Below, piece by piece: positions 9,204 to 17,614 of a DNA stretch of 24,519 bases. The DNA is from CAZGSG01 sp964528095. GTDB lineage: Bacteria > Bacteroidota > Bacteroidia > Chitinophagales > Chitinophagaceae. The translations under genes were made by a program, and so were the position numbers. The first letter of the stretch is position 1. Every line of letters begins with the position of its first letter. The stretch is from positions 1 to 24,519 of the forward strand of contig CAZGSG010000062.1 in assembly GCA_964528095.1 (NCBI GenBank). The letters run 5' to 3'. The notes beneath the pieces were generated by a model. That model saw only the letters and a program-made list of their open reading frames with translations. It made no database searches and was not told the origin of the DNA.

Positions 9204-9725
9204 TTACAGGTAGTGCAGTGTTTCATAAATCGATTCATCAAAAACCATATTACGAGCGACCTTGAACAGGTTTCGGTGACGGGTAATGATCCAGGCCTCC
9301 TTAATTGTTTTATTCCGGTCCGGTTGCAATGCTCCGATGATCCCCTTTTTGATATCCTGTAACGTATAATCCCGGTCCATCAAATTGATGATGGCAATGG
9401 ATACTTTTTGTCGTGCACAGGAATAGATACAATGATTGATGGTAGATTTTTTAACCAGAACATGTGGATTTGGTGTTTTGATATCACCTATGAAAATGCC
9501 GTCTATTCGTATATCCGGATTTTTATTTTCTGTTACATCTGGTAACCAATACTTGCGTGCTTGCTTTTCGGCCCCGGGTAAATTGGGTAACAATTCTACT
9601 AAACAGCCCTGGTCGGCAATGATTTTAGCAGCTTGCAGGTTATTCGGCAATTCATCGGCTCCATGAAGTGGATGCAGTTCCACTGCTCCACCTGTCTTCG
9701 AATCATATATGCGCAGATAGTTCAT
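9204..9725 (-). CDS. Free-standing CdiA C-terminal tRNase-like (PD-(D/E)XK-type) nuclease domain
   Basis: The 173-residue product has no signal peptide or membrane helix. Around residue 69 it reads KNPDIRIDG, then GDIKTP at 80-85, then a helix with INHCIYSCARQKVSIAIINL (about 96-115). This order (NPD-x-x-IDG, acid-x-Lys, RQ/KQ helix, hydrophobic strand) is what I associate with the CdiA C-terminal tRNase family, which has a PD-(D/E)XK-like core. Candidate catalytic residues are Asp71, Asp75, Asp81 and Lys83. In contact-dependent inhibition such domains end huge exported proteins. Here the domain stands alone with only about 70 residues before it. No immunity gene is adjacent: the neighbours are a convergent FG-GAP gene and a divergent hydrolase. 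It may be a host-domesticated nuclease or a toxin relic. Family assignment is from motif memory. Confidence 0.6.
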   Translation of the reverse strand: MNYLRIYDSKTGGAVELHPLHGADELPNNLQAAKIIADQGCLVELLPNLPGAEKQARKYWLPDVTENKNPDIRIDGIFIGDIKTPNPHVLVKKSTINHCIYSCARQKVSIAIINLMDRDYTLQDIKKGIIGALQPDRNKTIKEAWIITRHRNLFKVARNMVFDESIYETLHYL

Positions 9726-9826
9726 CTATAACAAAGGCCGAATAATGGATTTCTTGAGATAGCTTCCCGGCTTCGGATTTTTTGCAACCCCTCTATAACA
9801 TTCTTCTACTGCAAAACAAGGATGCT

Positions 9827-9853
9827 GTTAAAAAAAAACAATGTTGTTTTAAC
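9827..9853. repeat. AT-rich imperfect inverted repeat
   Basis: GTTAAAA and TTTTAAC flank a perfect inner palindrome, AAAACAA-tg-TTGTTTT, with extra A residues on the left side. It lies in the 342-base divergent gap between the nuclease-like gene (9725) and the hydrolase (10068), about 100 bases upstream of the former. It could be an operator-like site or simply A/T-run symmetry. Confidence 0.3.
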
Positions 9854-10036
9854 GCATTCAAAATGTTTTTTTCGATAATGGGAAAAATGTTCTTGTAAGA
9901 CTCGACGGCTTGATAAAGCCTCGTGTAGTTGATGCAAATTCATCGAGGGTGAGGCATATCCTAACAATAACCCAAGGTTTCATGGGGTAACTCAGGTTGT
10001 CAGTTAGCGACCAACTATTCCCGCTATTAATATTGG

Positions 10037-10044
10037 TATATTTG
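10037..10044 (+). promoter_or_regulatory. -7 element candidate for the 10068 gene
   Basis: TATATTTG matches the Bacteroidota -7 consensus TAnnTTTG exactly and ends 23 bases before the ATG at 10068, a suitable distance for a short leader. No TTG was found at the expected -33 distance (the closest, 9997-9999, is too far), so support comes from one half-site only. Confidence 0.4.
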
Positions 10045-10067
10045 GATAACACCATAATGCGGCCATT

Positions 10068-11501
10068 ATGCAAACAAAACACCTACTCTTATTACCAGTA
10101 CTTTTTTGGGGGATGATCGCGTATGGCCAAAGCAAACACGACCGGCTTGCGGCTACTATGCGAATCTATCATAGCTATAACATGTTTGACGGAGCGGTAC
10201 TGGTAGCCGAAAACGGCCGCGTTGTTTACAAAGGCGCATTTGGACTGGCCAACAGGGAATGGAATATCCCTAATGCAACCGATACTAAATTCATGATCGG
10301 GTCCGTCTCCAAGCCGCTTACTGCTATGCTGACCCTTATACAGGTACAAAAAGGACTGATCAGTCTCGATAAGAATGTTGCTGATTACCTGCCCGAATTT
10401 TCAGGTAAACCTGCGGGAATTGTCAGCATCCGGCAATTACTGAGCCATACATCCGGTATACCCAACTATGACATCATGAAGGATTTTTTTCCGCGTATCA
10501 GCCGCCAGTATTTTGAGAGAGATGATTATATAAATATCTATAGGGACTCGGCCCTGGCCTTCACCCCTGGTAGTAAATACAATTATAGCAGCTGGGGTTA
10601 TTTTACGCTTGGACATGTACTGGAAAAAGTAACCGGTAAATCCTATTCGCAACTGATGAAGGCAGATATCTATGATAAGCTGGGCATGAATAGTTCCGGT
10701 TCGTATTATCATACGCAGGTAGTAAACAAACGTGCCACCGGTTACGATTACAGTCTCGGTGGCTATACGAGTTCGGATTTCCGCGATCAGTCCAACACCA
10801 TGGGTACAGGAGATATCTATTCTACAGTAGAAGATCTGTTTAAATTTCACCTGGGCATCACTAACTATAGTCTCATCAATAAGGAACTGACGGATGCGAT
10901 GCTTACCCCTGGTATCAAACCCGCCGACTATGGTTTTGGCTGGTTTAATAAAAATTTCAGGTATACTTCCACGGATAGCGTCACCGCCAATTTCCACCTT
11001 GGAATGACGGAGGGTTTTATCTCATTCATGCTCCGTATTCCATCCACCAATAGTTTGGTTGTGATCCTTTGTAATAGTTCGCCAACCGATTTCTTCGGCA
11101 TCACCCGCACGCTGGTAAATATCCTTTATAACAAGCCAGTGAAGGTGAAGAGGCCTGTTCACAAAGTCGTGGAATCACTAATTGCCGGTAAGGGCGCTGC
11201 GGCTGCCATCAACGAATTCAGGAAACTGAAATCCGATACAGCTAATTATTACACCGACTGGATCTCGATGAATTTTATAGCTGACCAACTGCTACAGCTC
11301 AAACGATACGATGATGCGAGGATCGTTGCGGAGAACAATGCTGCAGAGTTTCCCGATCGCGACCTGGTGATGGTGACCATGGGAAATATCTATCTCAAAT
11401 TAAACCGCAAGGCTGATGCGATCACCTACTACAAGAAAGCCCTGGCGATCTATCCCGGTTACGAGGAGGCAAGGAATCGATTGAAGGAGTTGGGAAATTA
11501 A
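10068..11501 (+). CDS. Serine hydrolase of the beta-lactamase/class C fold with C-terminal TPR
   Basis: The 477-residue product has a signal peptide (1-20, ending MIAYG). Its catalytic domain (about 25-370) has the three family signatures: SVSK with nucleophile Ser79 and Lys82, Y-S-S at 173-175 inside YNYSSWGYFTLG, and H-L-G at 310-312 in place of K-T-G. The family's usual second motif is Y-x-N; here the third residue is Ser. The C-terminal ~90 residues contain TPR-like helices (YDDARIVAENNAAEF, ADAITYYKKALAIYP). Such periplasmic enzymes include D-amino-acid peptidases, esterases and PBP4*-like proteins; true beta-lactamase activity is not implied. The substrate is unknown. It is transcribed away from the nuclease-like gene and appears monocistronic. 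Confidence 0.88.
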   Translation: MQTKHLLLLPVLFWGMIAYGQSKHDRLAATMRIYHSYNMFDGAVLVAENGRVVYKGAFGLANREWNIPNATDTKFMIGSVSKPLTAMLTLIQVQKGLISLDKNVADYLPEFSGKPAGIVSIRQLLSHTSGIPNYDIMKDFFPRISRQYFERDDYINIYRDSALAFTPGSKYNYSSWGYFTLGHVLEKVTGKSYSQLMKADIYDKLGMNSSGSYYHTQVVNKRATGYDYSLGGYTSSDFRDQSNTMGTGDIYSTVEDLFKFHLGITNYSLINKELTDAMLTPGIKPADYGFGWFNKNFRYTSTDSVTANFHLGMTEGFISFMLRIPSTNSLVVILCNSSPTDFFGITRTLVNILYNKPVKVKRPVHKVVESLIAGKGAAAAINEFRKLKSDTANYYTDWISMNFIADQLLQLKRYDDARIVAENNAAEFPDRDLVMVTMGNIYLKLNRKADAITYYKKALAIYPGYEEARNRLKELGN

Positions 11502-11983
11502 CAGAGCTGACCAAAATGTGGTGAATGCGATTGCTGGATCGGCTACTTATCCAATCGCCAAGTACCATTATAGACGAGTCTTAAAGGCCCTTTTACCCGG
11601 ACTGAGATGAATTTAATGTTAAGTAATCTTCCTAACACGCCTGTTTACTGCGGGTATACACAGGTTATACACTGAAGTGCATAAATCCCCTTTTTGTGGT
11701 ATTGTTTCGCTTATGGATAGCTGTTATTTTTGTAATGGTTTTCTAAGGATATTGGAATTTAAAAACGGGGTGCATTTCTATGCGGCCCTTTTTTATGGCA
11801 TTTCTTGAGATGAGATCGCGGACGATAATGCCCCGCTAGAGTTGCTCTTAGTTCACCAATCTTATTCCGAAATCCTCCATTGCCCATTTATCCTTCAAGT
11901 ATTGAACCACTAAGAATAACAGCGACAGCTTGTTTAGGGTGAAGCCTCCAATGATTACATGCCTTTCTTTAGTCCGTTTTTTG
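11502..11983. other. Gene-poor intergenic stretch
   Basis: These 482 bases hold no convincing gene, RNA or terminator. On the minus strand short in-frame pieces exist (for example one reading IIGGFTLNKLSLLFLVVQYL, read from about 11955 down to 11895) but they are broken by stops and lack starts. Together with the PIN remnant next to it, this suggests decayed sequence, possibly left by a lost accessory gene. Confidence 0.4.
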
Positions 11984-12169
11984 TTAGCGTGTTTGATACT
12001 TCTTTATAGACATCGGTAGATTTTTTAGTGACTTTACCTGGCTGGCAAGTGCAAGATTACAAATCCACTCTTTATGAATCAGTTCTATCCATTTCGGTTG
12101 ATATAGTTTAGCTACACTAAGATGCATGAAAAAATCTCGTATTAGCGGATATAAGACAAGGCCAGCCAT
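11984..12169 (-). pseudogene. Remnant of a PIN-domain toxin/ribonuclease N-terminus
   Basis: The 61-codon open frame contains VLYPLIRDFFMHLSVAKLYQ, then PKW, then IHKEWICNLA. This closely follows the N-terminal pattern of a PIN-domain family, D-A-N-V-L-Y-P-x-x-L-R-D, L-Y-x-P-x-W, I-x-x-E-W-x-R-N-L. The active-site Asp expected four residues before L-Y-P is gone (the sequence reads V-M-A-G-L-V-L-Y-P). The frame stops after about 61 codons (KYQTR then stop), far short of the ~180 residues of the family. The C-terminal PIN motifs are not visible in any frame below. No antitoxin gene is seen upstream; that space is occupied by the start of the WG-repeat gene on the other strand. Intact PIN proteins cut RNA and are usually VapC-like toxins. 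This copy is probably dead. Confidence 0.55.
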
Positions 12170-12261
12170 AACAAAAAATAAACCAGCATCTTCACCAAAA
12201 TACCATCTCCAGGGTATACCCCAGCCTCACAGCATGCGTACTTTGAGAATCAAAAAGCGCT

Positions 12262-13665
12262 ATGTTCTACCGCTTGTTCTTATTCCTGATTGCTGTTGCA
12301 TTGTTTGTGCAATCGGCAGGCGCGCAAAACCCGCTGTTATTCCCGCAACGGGAGAAGGACAAATATGGTTATATCGATGCGGCCGGCGTGCTGAAGCTGA
12401 AATATGTTTTTGAAGAAGCGAATCCATTCAGTGAAGAAAAAGCATTTGTAAAAAATGGCAAATGGGGAGGCTATGTGCGGATCAATGGCAGTTGGGCGAT
12501 CTATGATACAACCCTCATTAGTGGAGATCCAATGAAACAGGCCGTAGCCATCGCCAGGAAAAAACAGGGTAGCGGCGTATACGATTCATCCGGCAAAACG
12601 ATTATCCCGTTTGAATATGACTATATCCGGCGGTTGGATGAAGTGCGCATTCTTCTTGCTACGAAAAAAGCTACACTGGCAAATGGTTCGCAAACCAAAG
12701 TCATTCATCTGTATACATTCAAAGGATTAAAAGTCCCCATCGACTTCGAAGATGATCTTACTCAACCCAATTGCGCTGCAGTAGGTATGAAACAGAATGG
12801 CAAATACTGGGTCTATGGAAAAGACGGGAAAGTATTGCTGGATTACCAGGTAGATGATCTATTCGCCGGCCCTTACGGTGCCCGGCTGAAGCTGAATAAC
12901 CTGCATGGCGCAGTTAACCGAAATGGAGATCTGGTATTGCCCATTCGCTACAAAACTATCTGGATATCTGACTGGCAGAACTATGCCAGTTTTGAAACTG
13001 TCAACCGCGATACATCGGCCTATATGAACCTGGACAATGGCCGGGTCGCATTTACCTACAATGCCATCCTGGAGAACCCGGCCAGCAACGATGCCATTAT
13101 TATCAGTTACCTGAATAATGTACACAACGTGTACGATCTCACAGGCAAACGCATCAGCCAACTGGTCACCTACCAGGATACAAGCAGAAGTAACCAGAAC
13201 AACTATATCCAGCATTTTTTTCAGCTGCATTACTCGGAAGGCCTGGTGTCCATACAACATGCCGACAAAAAATGGTATGCCTACAATAAGCAGGGAAAGC
13301 TTGCTTTTCCAAACGGATTTGAAGCGGCATTCGAATTCAAAAATGGCGTGGCCATCGTACGCACCAACGGTTATAGCTTTGAGTATGGTGCAATCGACAA
13401 AACCGGTAAAATAATCATTCCACTGATCTATAAATCGATCTATTACACATCGGAACCCAATATCCTGAAAGTATACAAAGACAACAAAGCGGGTCTTATA
13501 AAAACCGATGGCAGTTTTTTCTTCCCGATGCAATCAGTCAATTTCGCTGACCAGGGCAATGGCTTTTTCTTTGTGACGGGTGATTATTCACTGAACTATA
13601 TAAAATATGGATATGCGAACTCGCGTACTGGCTTCGTTTATTTTTCGACGACACCGGGGGAATAG
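12262..13665 (+). CDS. Secreted WG-repeat (KWG) protein
   Basis: The 467-residue product starts with a signal peptide (MFYRLFLFLIAVALFVQSAG, then AQ). The rest is built from WG-type repeats, each with an aromatic-Gly or Gly-aromatic start and a D/G-x-x-G-K turn before a hydrophobic strand: DKYGYIDAAGVLKLKY, GSGVYDSSGKTIIPFEYDY, GKYWVYGKDGKVLLDY, LHGAVNRNGDLVLPIRYK, KKWYAYNKQGKLAFP, EYGAIDKTGKIIIPLIY and NKAGLIKTDGSFFFP. At least seven units are visible. WG repeats form beta-sheet scaffolds and are widespread in Bacteroidota with mostly unknown roles; no enzyme domain is attached. The ATG at 12262 is chosen because it directly precedes the signal peptide. Confidence 0.85.
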   Translation: MFYRLFLFLIAVALFVQSAGAQNPLLFPQREKDKYGYIDAAGVLKLKYVFEEANPFSEEKAFVKNGKWGGYVRINGSWAIYDTTLISGDPMKQAVAIARKKQGSGVYDSSGKTIIPFEYDYIRRLDEVRILLATKKATLANGSQTKVIHLYTFKGLKVPIDFEDDLTQPNCAAVGMKQNGKYWVYGKDGKVLLDYQVDDLFAGPYGARLKLNNLHGAVNRNGDLVLPIRYKTIWISDWQNYASFETVNRDTSAYMNLDNGRVAFTYNAILENPASNDAIIISYLNNVHNVYDLTGKRISQLVTYQDTSRSNQNNYIQHFFQLHYSEGLVSIQHADKKWYAYNKQGKLAFPNGFEAAFEFKNGVAIVRTNGYSFEYGAIDKTGKIIIPLIYKSIYYTSEPNILKVYKDNKAGLIKTDGSFFFPMQSVNFADQGNGFFFVTGDYSLNYIKYGYANSRTGFVYFSTTPGE

Positions 13666-13811
13666 CAGGCGTGCTTAAAGATGATGCAACTTTACTTTTT
13701 TGTTCATCCTCTTTTTTAAAGGCTTTCACTAAAGCTAACAGCCTTGCTAACTGGCATTGTACATTTCCGGCACAATCGCTTTTGGTAGCCTGGTATGTTT
13801 TATTCTTAAGC

Positions 13812-15782
13812 TCAATAAGATGATTTAGTGTAGAAATTAAAAATTGGGATATCCACCATCAATGAAAATCTAAATCGTAAAGCATCCGCTTTATAAACCC
13901 ACTCATTATTAACAAATATATCCCTATACCCTGGCACATAACTCCATGAAAGCCCTGCCGAGAAAGGCGAGTTTCTAAAATTCACGTTGTACCCCGCGCC
14001 TAAAGATATAAAATGAGAAAACCGAATATCCCCTATTGACGTGGTATCACTTTTAAGTCTTGCATTCACCAAATTCCCAATGTCAAAAAAACTAAGAAAA
14101 AAAGTTCCTGAAGGAATAAACGGGTCTTTTAATAAAGTGTTATTACCCTTTTTCCAATATTTTTTTGAAATGGCAATACCAATAGGGGCGGTCAAACCTA
14201 AACTTGTTTTTGTTTGGCTGACTGTTCGATCTGCCGCTTTTTCGCTACCCGCTGCTAATCCCACATAAGCATTTAATGCGACATTCCATTTACTTTTACG
14301 CTTAATAGATGCGCTTCCAATCGGCAAAGCAACCGCTTCCAATAAATCTTTCATATCATCAGCGGTTTCCACAGAAGCGAATTGAGCCAGCACTGCCGCA
14401 TACCGCATGTATGGAACAAACTCTTCATTTGAAATCAATGGATCAAGCGATGTCAACAACAGTAATACGTTTGGAATAACCTGTTGATACCTTTTGTCCT
14501 GTACTGCTTTAAAAATAAGGAAAAGCTGCGGGAGATTTTTAGCGACATTCATTACGGGCTCAGGAACTTTATGTTTTCCGGAATCATTCCAAATACCATT
14601 TATTATTGGAAATATCTCACTAAAGATCGTTGTTCCTCTAAACAATATTTCCCAAGTATCAGGAGCTTTTATTTTCGATTGTTTTTTTTGCTCCAGCACA
14701 TACTCGTTGAATACAACAATACTTTGAAATATGGGAAGCGCCTTTTCAAACCACGCTTTCCACAAACTTAAGTGAGAGCCAAAATATTCCCTTATTGTCA
14801 CGCCTTCGATGGAAATATTCTTTAACTGCTCATACAACAATCCAAAATAGTAACAATTTTCCTCGAACATGTTCGGGTCATATTCCAGTTCTCCATCTCG
14901 TTCATCGCCCCAGGGCCCTGTTGTATTATCTGCGTCAGAACTCCTGATAGAATTAGAAAAGATTCTTAATATCTCTACATAAGCCCTGTAATTTTCAGGA
15001 AGATAATTTTTGCCTGGTAGCTGATTAATTATTTCGGCGAAGTTATCGCCCCTTTTATGGGCATTATAGATGTCAAGTCCCAGCGAAAGACCACTTTTAA
15101 TAAGCGAATCGTGCTTAAGCACCGTAAGATAATCCAATGATTTAATTAGATTACCAGGCAGATTTTTTAAATCCTCCTCAGCGGCCGCCTGAAGTGTAGC
15201 GATGTCTGTATTATAAACCTGATTCGCAAAAACCCTTAAGAAGGATACTGTTCTCGGAAACAATGCTTTAACGACGGGCTTATCATCCAACTTATTATAG
15301 AAGGTATTTAGATAATAAGCCGCTAATTCTTCTTTAAATCGTTTTGCCAGAAATTTTGCTGTCCCATCTAATACTGCAGCCTGCCATGTTGAAGACTGGT
15401 TCGAACTTTGAACAGCTGTTACTACCACATCTTCGAGCGTACCAGTAAAAAGGTCATTCACGTCAACTTTAACCGTGTCTGAGGTATTGCGTTTGATGAG
15501 TTTGAGCTTTATTAAGACCTCCTTTGTAATGAACGGGTTCTCTCTTACTAAAATTGAATCTGAAATCTTATCATACCTGCCATACTTTTTGAAAATGGCA
15601 TAAAATTCCTGGAAATTCTCTACGTTTTTGACGGTCGCGGAATCTCCTTTAAGATTTTCATCCCGAAGTTTAGTTAAAGTATATGCGTCTTCTGATGTAT
15701 GGAAAACCGGAAGACTTTGTGTTTTTGCATGAACCCAGGCCAGCATCATAATGATGGCTAAAGAAAAGTTACGTTTCGCCAT
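13812..15782 (-). CDS. Uncharacterised secreted, possibly outer-membrane, Bacteroidota protein
   Basis: I place the start at 15782, 31 codons inside the longest open frame (which begins at 15875), because the downstream ATG opens a signal peptide (MAKRNFSLAIIMMLAWVHAK, then TQS). This gives 656 residues. Residues about 25-500 are mainly helical without recognised motifs. The final ~150 residues are rich in alternating hydrophobic and aromatic strands with Gly-Tyr turns (FISLGAGYNV, FSAGLSWSYVPGY, FRFSLMVDIPIFNF), suggesting a small beta-sheet or outer-membrane-type region. I recall similar C-termini in uncharacterised Bacteroidota proteins but can name no family. It is convergent with the WG-repeat gene (146-base gap) and divergent from the phosphodiesterase gene. 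Confidence 0.8.
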   Translation of the reverse strand: MAKRNFSLAIIMMLAWVHAKTQSLPVFHTSEDAYTLTKLRDENLKGDSATVKNVENFQEFYAIFKKYGRYDKISDSILVRENPFITKEVLIKLKLIKRNTSDTVKVDVNDLFTGTLEDVVVTAVQSSNQSSTWQAAVLDGTAKFLAKRFKEELAAYYLNTFYNKLDDKPVVKALFPRTVSFLRVFANQVYNTDIATLQAAAEEDLKNLPGNLIKSLDYLTVLKHDSLIKSGLSLGLDIYNAHKRGDNFAEIINQLPGKNYLPENYRAYVEILRIFSNSIRSSDADNTTGPWGDERDGELEYDPNMFEENCYYFGLLYEQLKNISIEGVTIREYFGSHLSLWKAWFEKALPIFQSIVVFNEYVLEQKKQSKIKAPDTWEILFRGTTIFSEIFPIINGIWNDSGKHKVPEPVMNVAKNLPQLFLIFKAVQDKRYQQVIPNVLLLLTSLDPLISNEEFVPYMRYAAVLAQFASVETADDMKDLLEAVALPIGSASIKRKSKWNVALNAYVGLAAGSEKAADRTVSQTKTSLGLTAPIGIAISKKYWKKGNNTLLKDPFIPSGTFFLSFFDIGNLVNARLKSDTTSIGDIRFSHFISLGAGYNVNFRNSPFSAGLSWSYVPGYRDIFVNNEWVYKADALRFRFSLMVDIPIFNFYTKSSY

Positions 15783-15979
15783 TGTACTATATTTATTTTG
15801 AGAATACTTTTTAAAAGGAAACCGAATGCGGCGCGATGCAGGAATCCAGGGGCGGAACTGAGTGCTTCCAGGCATTTGAATTCATAGAGAACCTAAAAGT
15901 AATGGCCGCAGCCTTTATTTCCTACCGTTTTTTAACGGGTTTTATCAATAGAATTTCACTTTCTCCATTTTCCGGCATA

Positions 15980-16014
15980 GCCTGTTTGCCGCAAAAAAGC
16001 GGTCTTCAACAGGC
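15980..16014 (+). promoter_or_regulatory. Two-tier hairpin in the leader region of the 16123 gene
   Basis: GCCTGTT (15980-15986) pairs with AACAGGC (16008-16014). Inside, CCGC (15989-15992) pairs with GCGG (15999-16002) around an A6 loop, with small internal loops between the tiers. It lies about 108 bases before the phosphodiesterase start, in a 340-base divergent gap. It may act as a 5' leader structure or a terminator fragment; it matches no riboswitch that I recognise. Confidence 0.35.
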
Positions 16015-16122
16015 GCGACTGGCTGAGTAAATAAATTTTGCAACAACTGGATTCAAACAGTTAACACAAAGGTCATTTTCAGCTATCCTATTAGAGAAGA
16101 TATTTGGTAAAAATTAGCCATA

Positions 16123-17400
16123 ATGTCTTCCCAGTTTTTTTTAAAATTTAAATGGTATTTCTTTTTGTTGTTTTGCGGTTGTATCATCAGTGCTGAAAAA
16201 ATCTTTGCCCAGGTTGATACGCTCCAGCAAGTAACACCTGGTCGCAGCAACAATGCCAGCCAGCAAAAAAAACCATATATCGTCATCATATCCGCCGACG
16301 GTTTCCGGTATGATTATGCCGATAAATACCAGGCAAAGAATTTACTCCGATTATCGGCAGAAGGTGTCCGCGCCGAATCCATGATCCCCTCCTTTCCTTC
16401 GGTTACACATCCCAATCACTTTGCAATCATGAGTGGCTTATACCCCGCTCATTCAGGTATTGTGGGCAATAATTTTTATGACCCGGCACGAAAACAAAGT
16501 TATAAACCAAAAGATGGAACCTGGTTTGGCGAAGAGCCTATCTGGGTTACCGCGGAAAAACAACAACTGCTTACCGCAAGCTTTTATTGGGGTGCCAGTT
16601 CATCTGTTATCAAAGGCGTGTTGCCAACCTATTATTATAATCCAAACCCGAATAAAGATGTGTATGTGGACGGTCGGGTTATGGCACTGAAGAACTGGCT
16701 TAACCAGCCGGAGGATAAACGACCGCATTTTATCTCCATCTATTTCCCGGATACCGACCATGCGGGTCATGACTACGGACCTGATGCGCCGGAAACAAAA
16801 AACGCGGTGAATTTTATTGATGAGACCGTTGGTAAACTGGACGCTGTTGCGAGAGCATCGGGCTTACCCGTAAATTTTATATTCGTTTCGGATCATGGCA
16901 TGACCTATATCGACCGCGAACACTTGCTTGCCGTTCCGGATTTTATACAAAAGGAAAAGTTTGTCATTACCAGTTTAGGTGCTACAGTAAACCTGCAGGC
17001 CAAAAATATGGTCGACATTGTGCCTGCATATGAAAAGCTGAAAGCGTTGAACAGCGATGGCTATGATGTTTACCTGAAAAAAGATGTGCCGGAAGCACTT
17101 CATTACGGACAAAAAGACGACAAATACAACCGGATCGGGGATATCGTACTCCTTGCTCGTTGGCCAAAAACATTTAATCAGGAAGCGCTTGCCGGCGCGC
17201 ATGGTTACGATCCTTTCAAAGTAAAGGAAATGCATGCTACATTTTTTGCATGGGGACCTGCTTTTAAGGAACACCTTCGCATCGCCTCGTTTAAAAACGT
17301 GGAAGTGTATGATGTAATGACCCGGATACTGGATATCACCCCGCTTCCTAATGACGGAACCGGGGTATTGGCAAACGAAATTTTAAAAACCAAAAAATGA
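16123..17400 (+). CDS. Ectonucleotide pyrophosphatase/phosphodiesterase (NPP)-like alkaline phosphatase superfamily enzyme
   Basis: The 425-residue exported enzyme has a signal peptide (about 1-30, ending EKIFAQ). All residues of the two-metal NPP active site are visible: Asp59 in ISADGFR, nucleophile Thr95 in FPSVTHPNH, Asn116 in GNNFYDP, Asp212 and His216 in DTDHAGH, Asp257-His258 in VSDHGM, and His360 in GAHGYDP followed by MHATFFAWGPAF. NPP enzymes hydrolyse phosphodiester or pyrophosphate bonds in nucleotides or phospholipids outside the cytoplasm; which substrate is used here cannot be told. The length (~400) is typical of bacterial members. The alternating metal ligands are intact, so it should be active. 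It stands as a single gene, with 214 bases to the methyltransferase downstream. Confidence 0.92.
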   Translation: MSSQFFLKFKWYFFLLFCGCIISAEKIFAQVDTLQQVTPGRSNNASQQKKPYIVIISADGFRYDYADKYQAKNLLRLSAEGVRAESMIPSFPSVTHPNHFAIMSGLYPAHSGIVGNNFYDPARKQSYKPKDGTWFGEEPIWVTAEKQQLLTASFYWGASSSVIKGVLPTYYYNPNPNKDVYVDGRVMALKNWLNQPEDKRPHFISIYFPDTDHAGHDYGPDAPETKNAVNFIDETVGKLDAVARASGLPVNFIFVSDHGMTYIDREHLLAVPDFIQKEKFVITSLGATVNLQAKNMVDIVPAYEKLKALNSDGYDVYLKKDVPEALHYGQKDDKYNRIGDIVLLARWPKTFNQEALAGAHGYDPFKVKEMHATFFAWGPAFKEHLRIASFKNVEVYDVMTRILDITPLPNDGTGVLANEILKTKK

Positions 17401-17614
17401 ACCACGAGGATACAGGCATAAAAGAAAAATAGTTATACCATATAAAAAAGCCGGGAGCCAGGATTGCAGGAGTTTAAGGCTATGGGGGCGAAGTATCTCC
17501 TGTATTATCTTGCGGGAATCTGTAACCGGACACAGGTCAGCTTTATAAACTTTTTAGCGATCTCTTTTGAGGTACAATCAGGAGAAATCATACTTTCACC
17601 GAAACTTTATTTTT

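Noticed and set aside
10437..10997. 186-codon minus-strand frame inside the hydrolase gene
   Set aside because: The plus-strand frame has a signal peptide and all catalytic motifs; the antisense product has no recognisable features.
12859..13533. 224-codon minus-strand frame inside the WG-repeat gene
   Set aside because: Antisense shadow of a repetitive coding sequence; the WG repeats on the plus strand are convincing.
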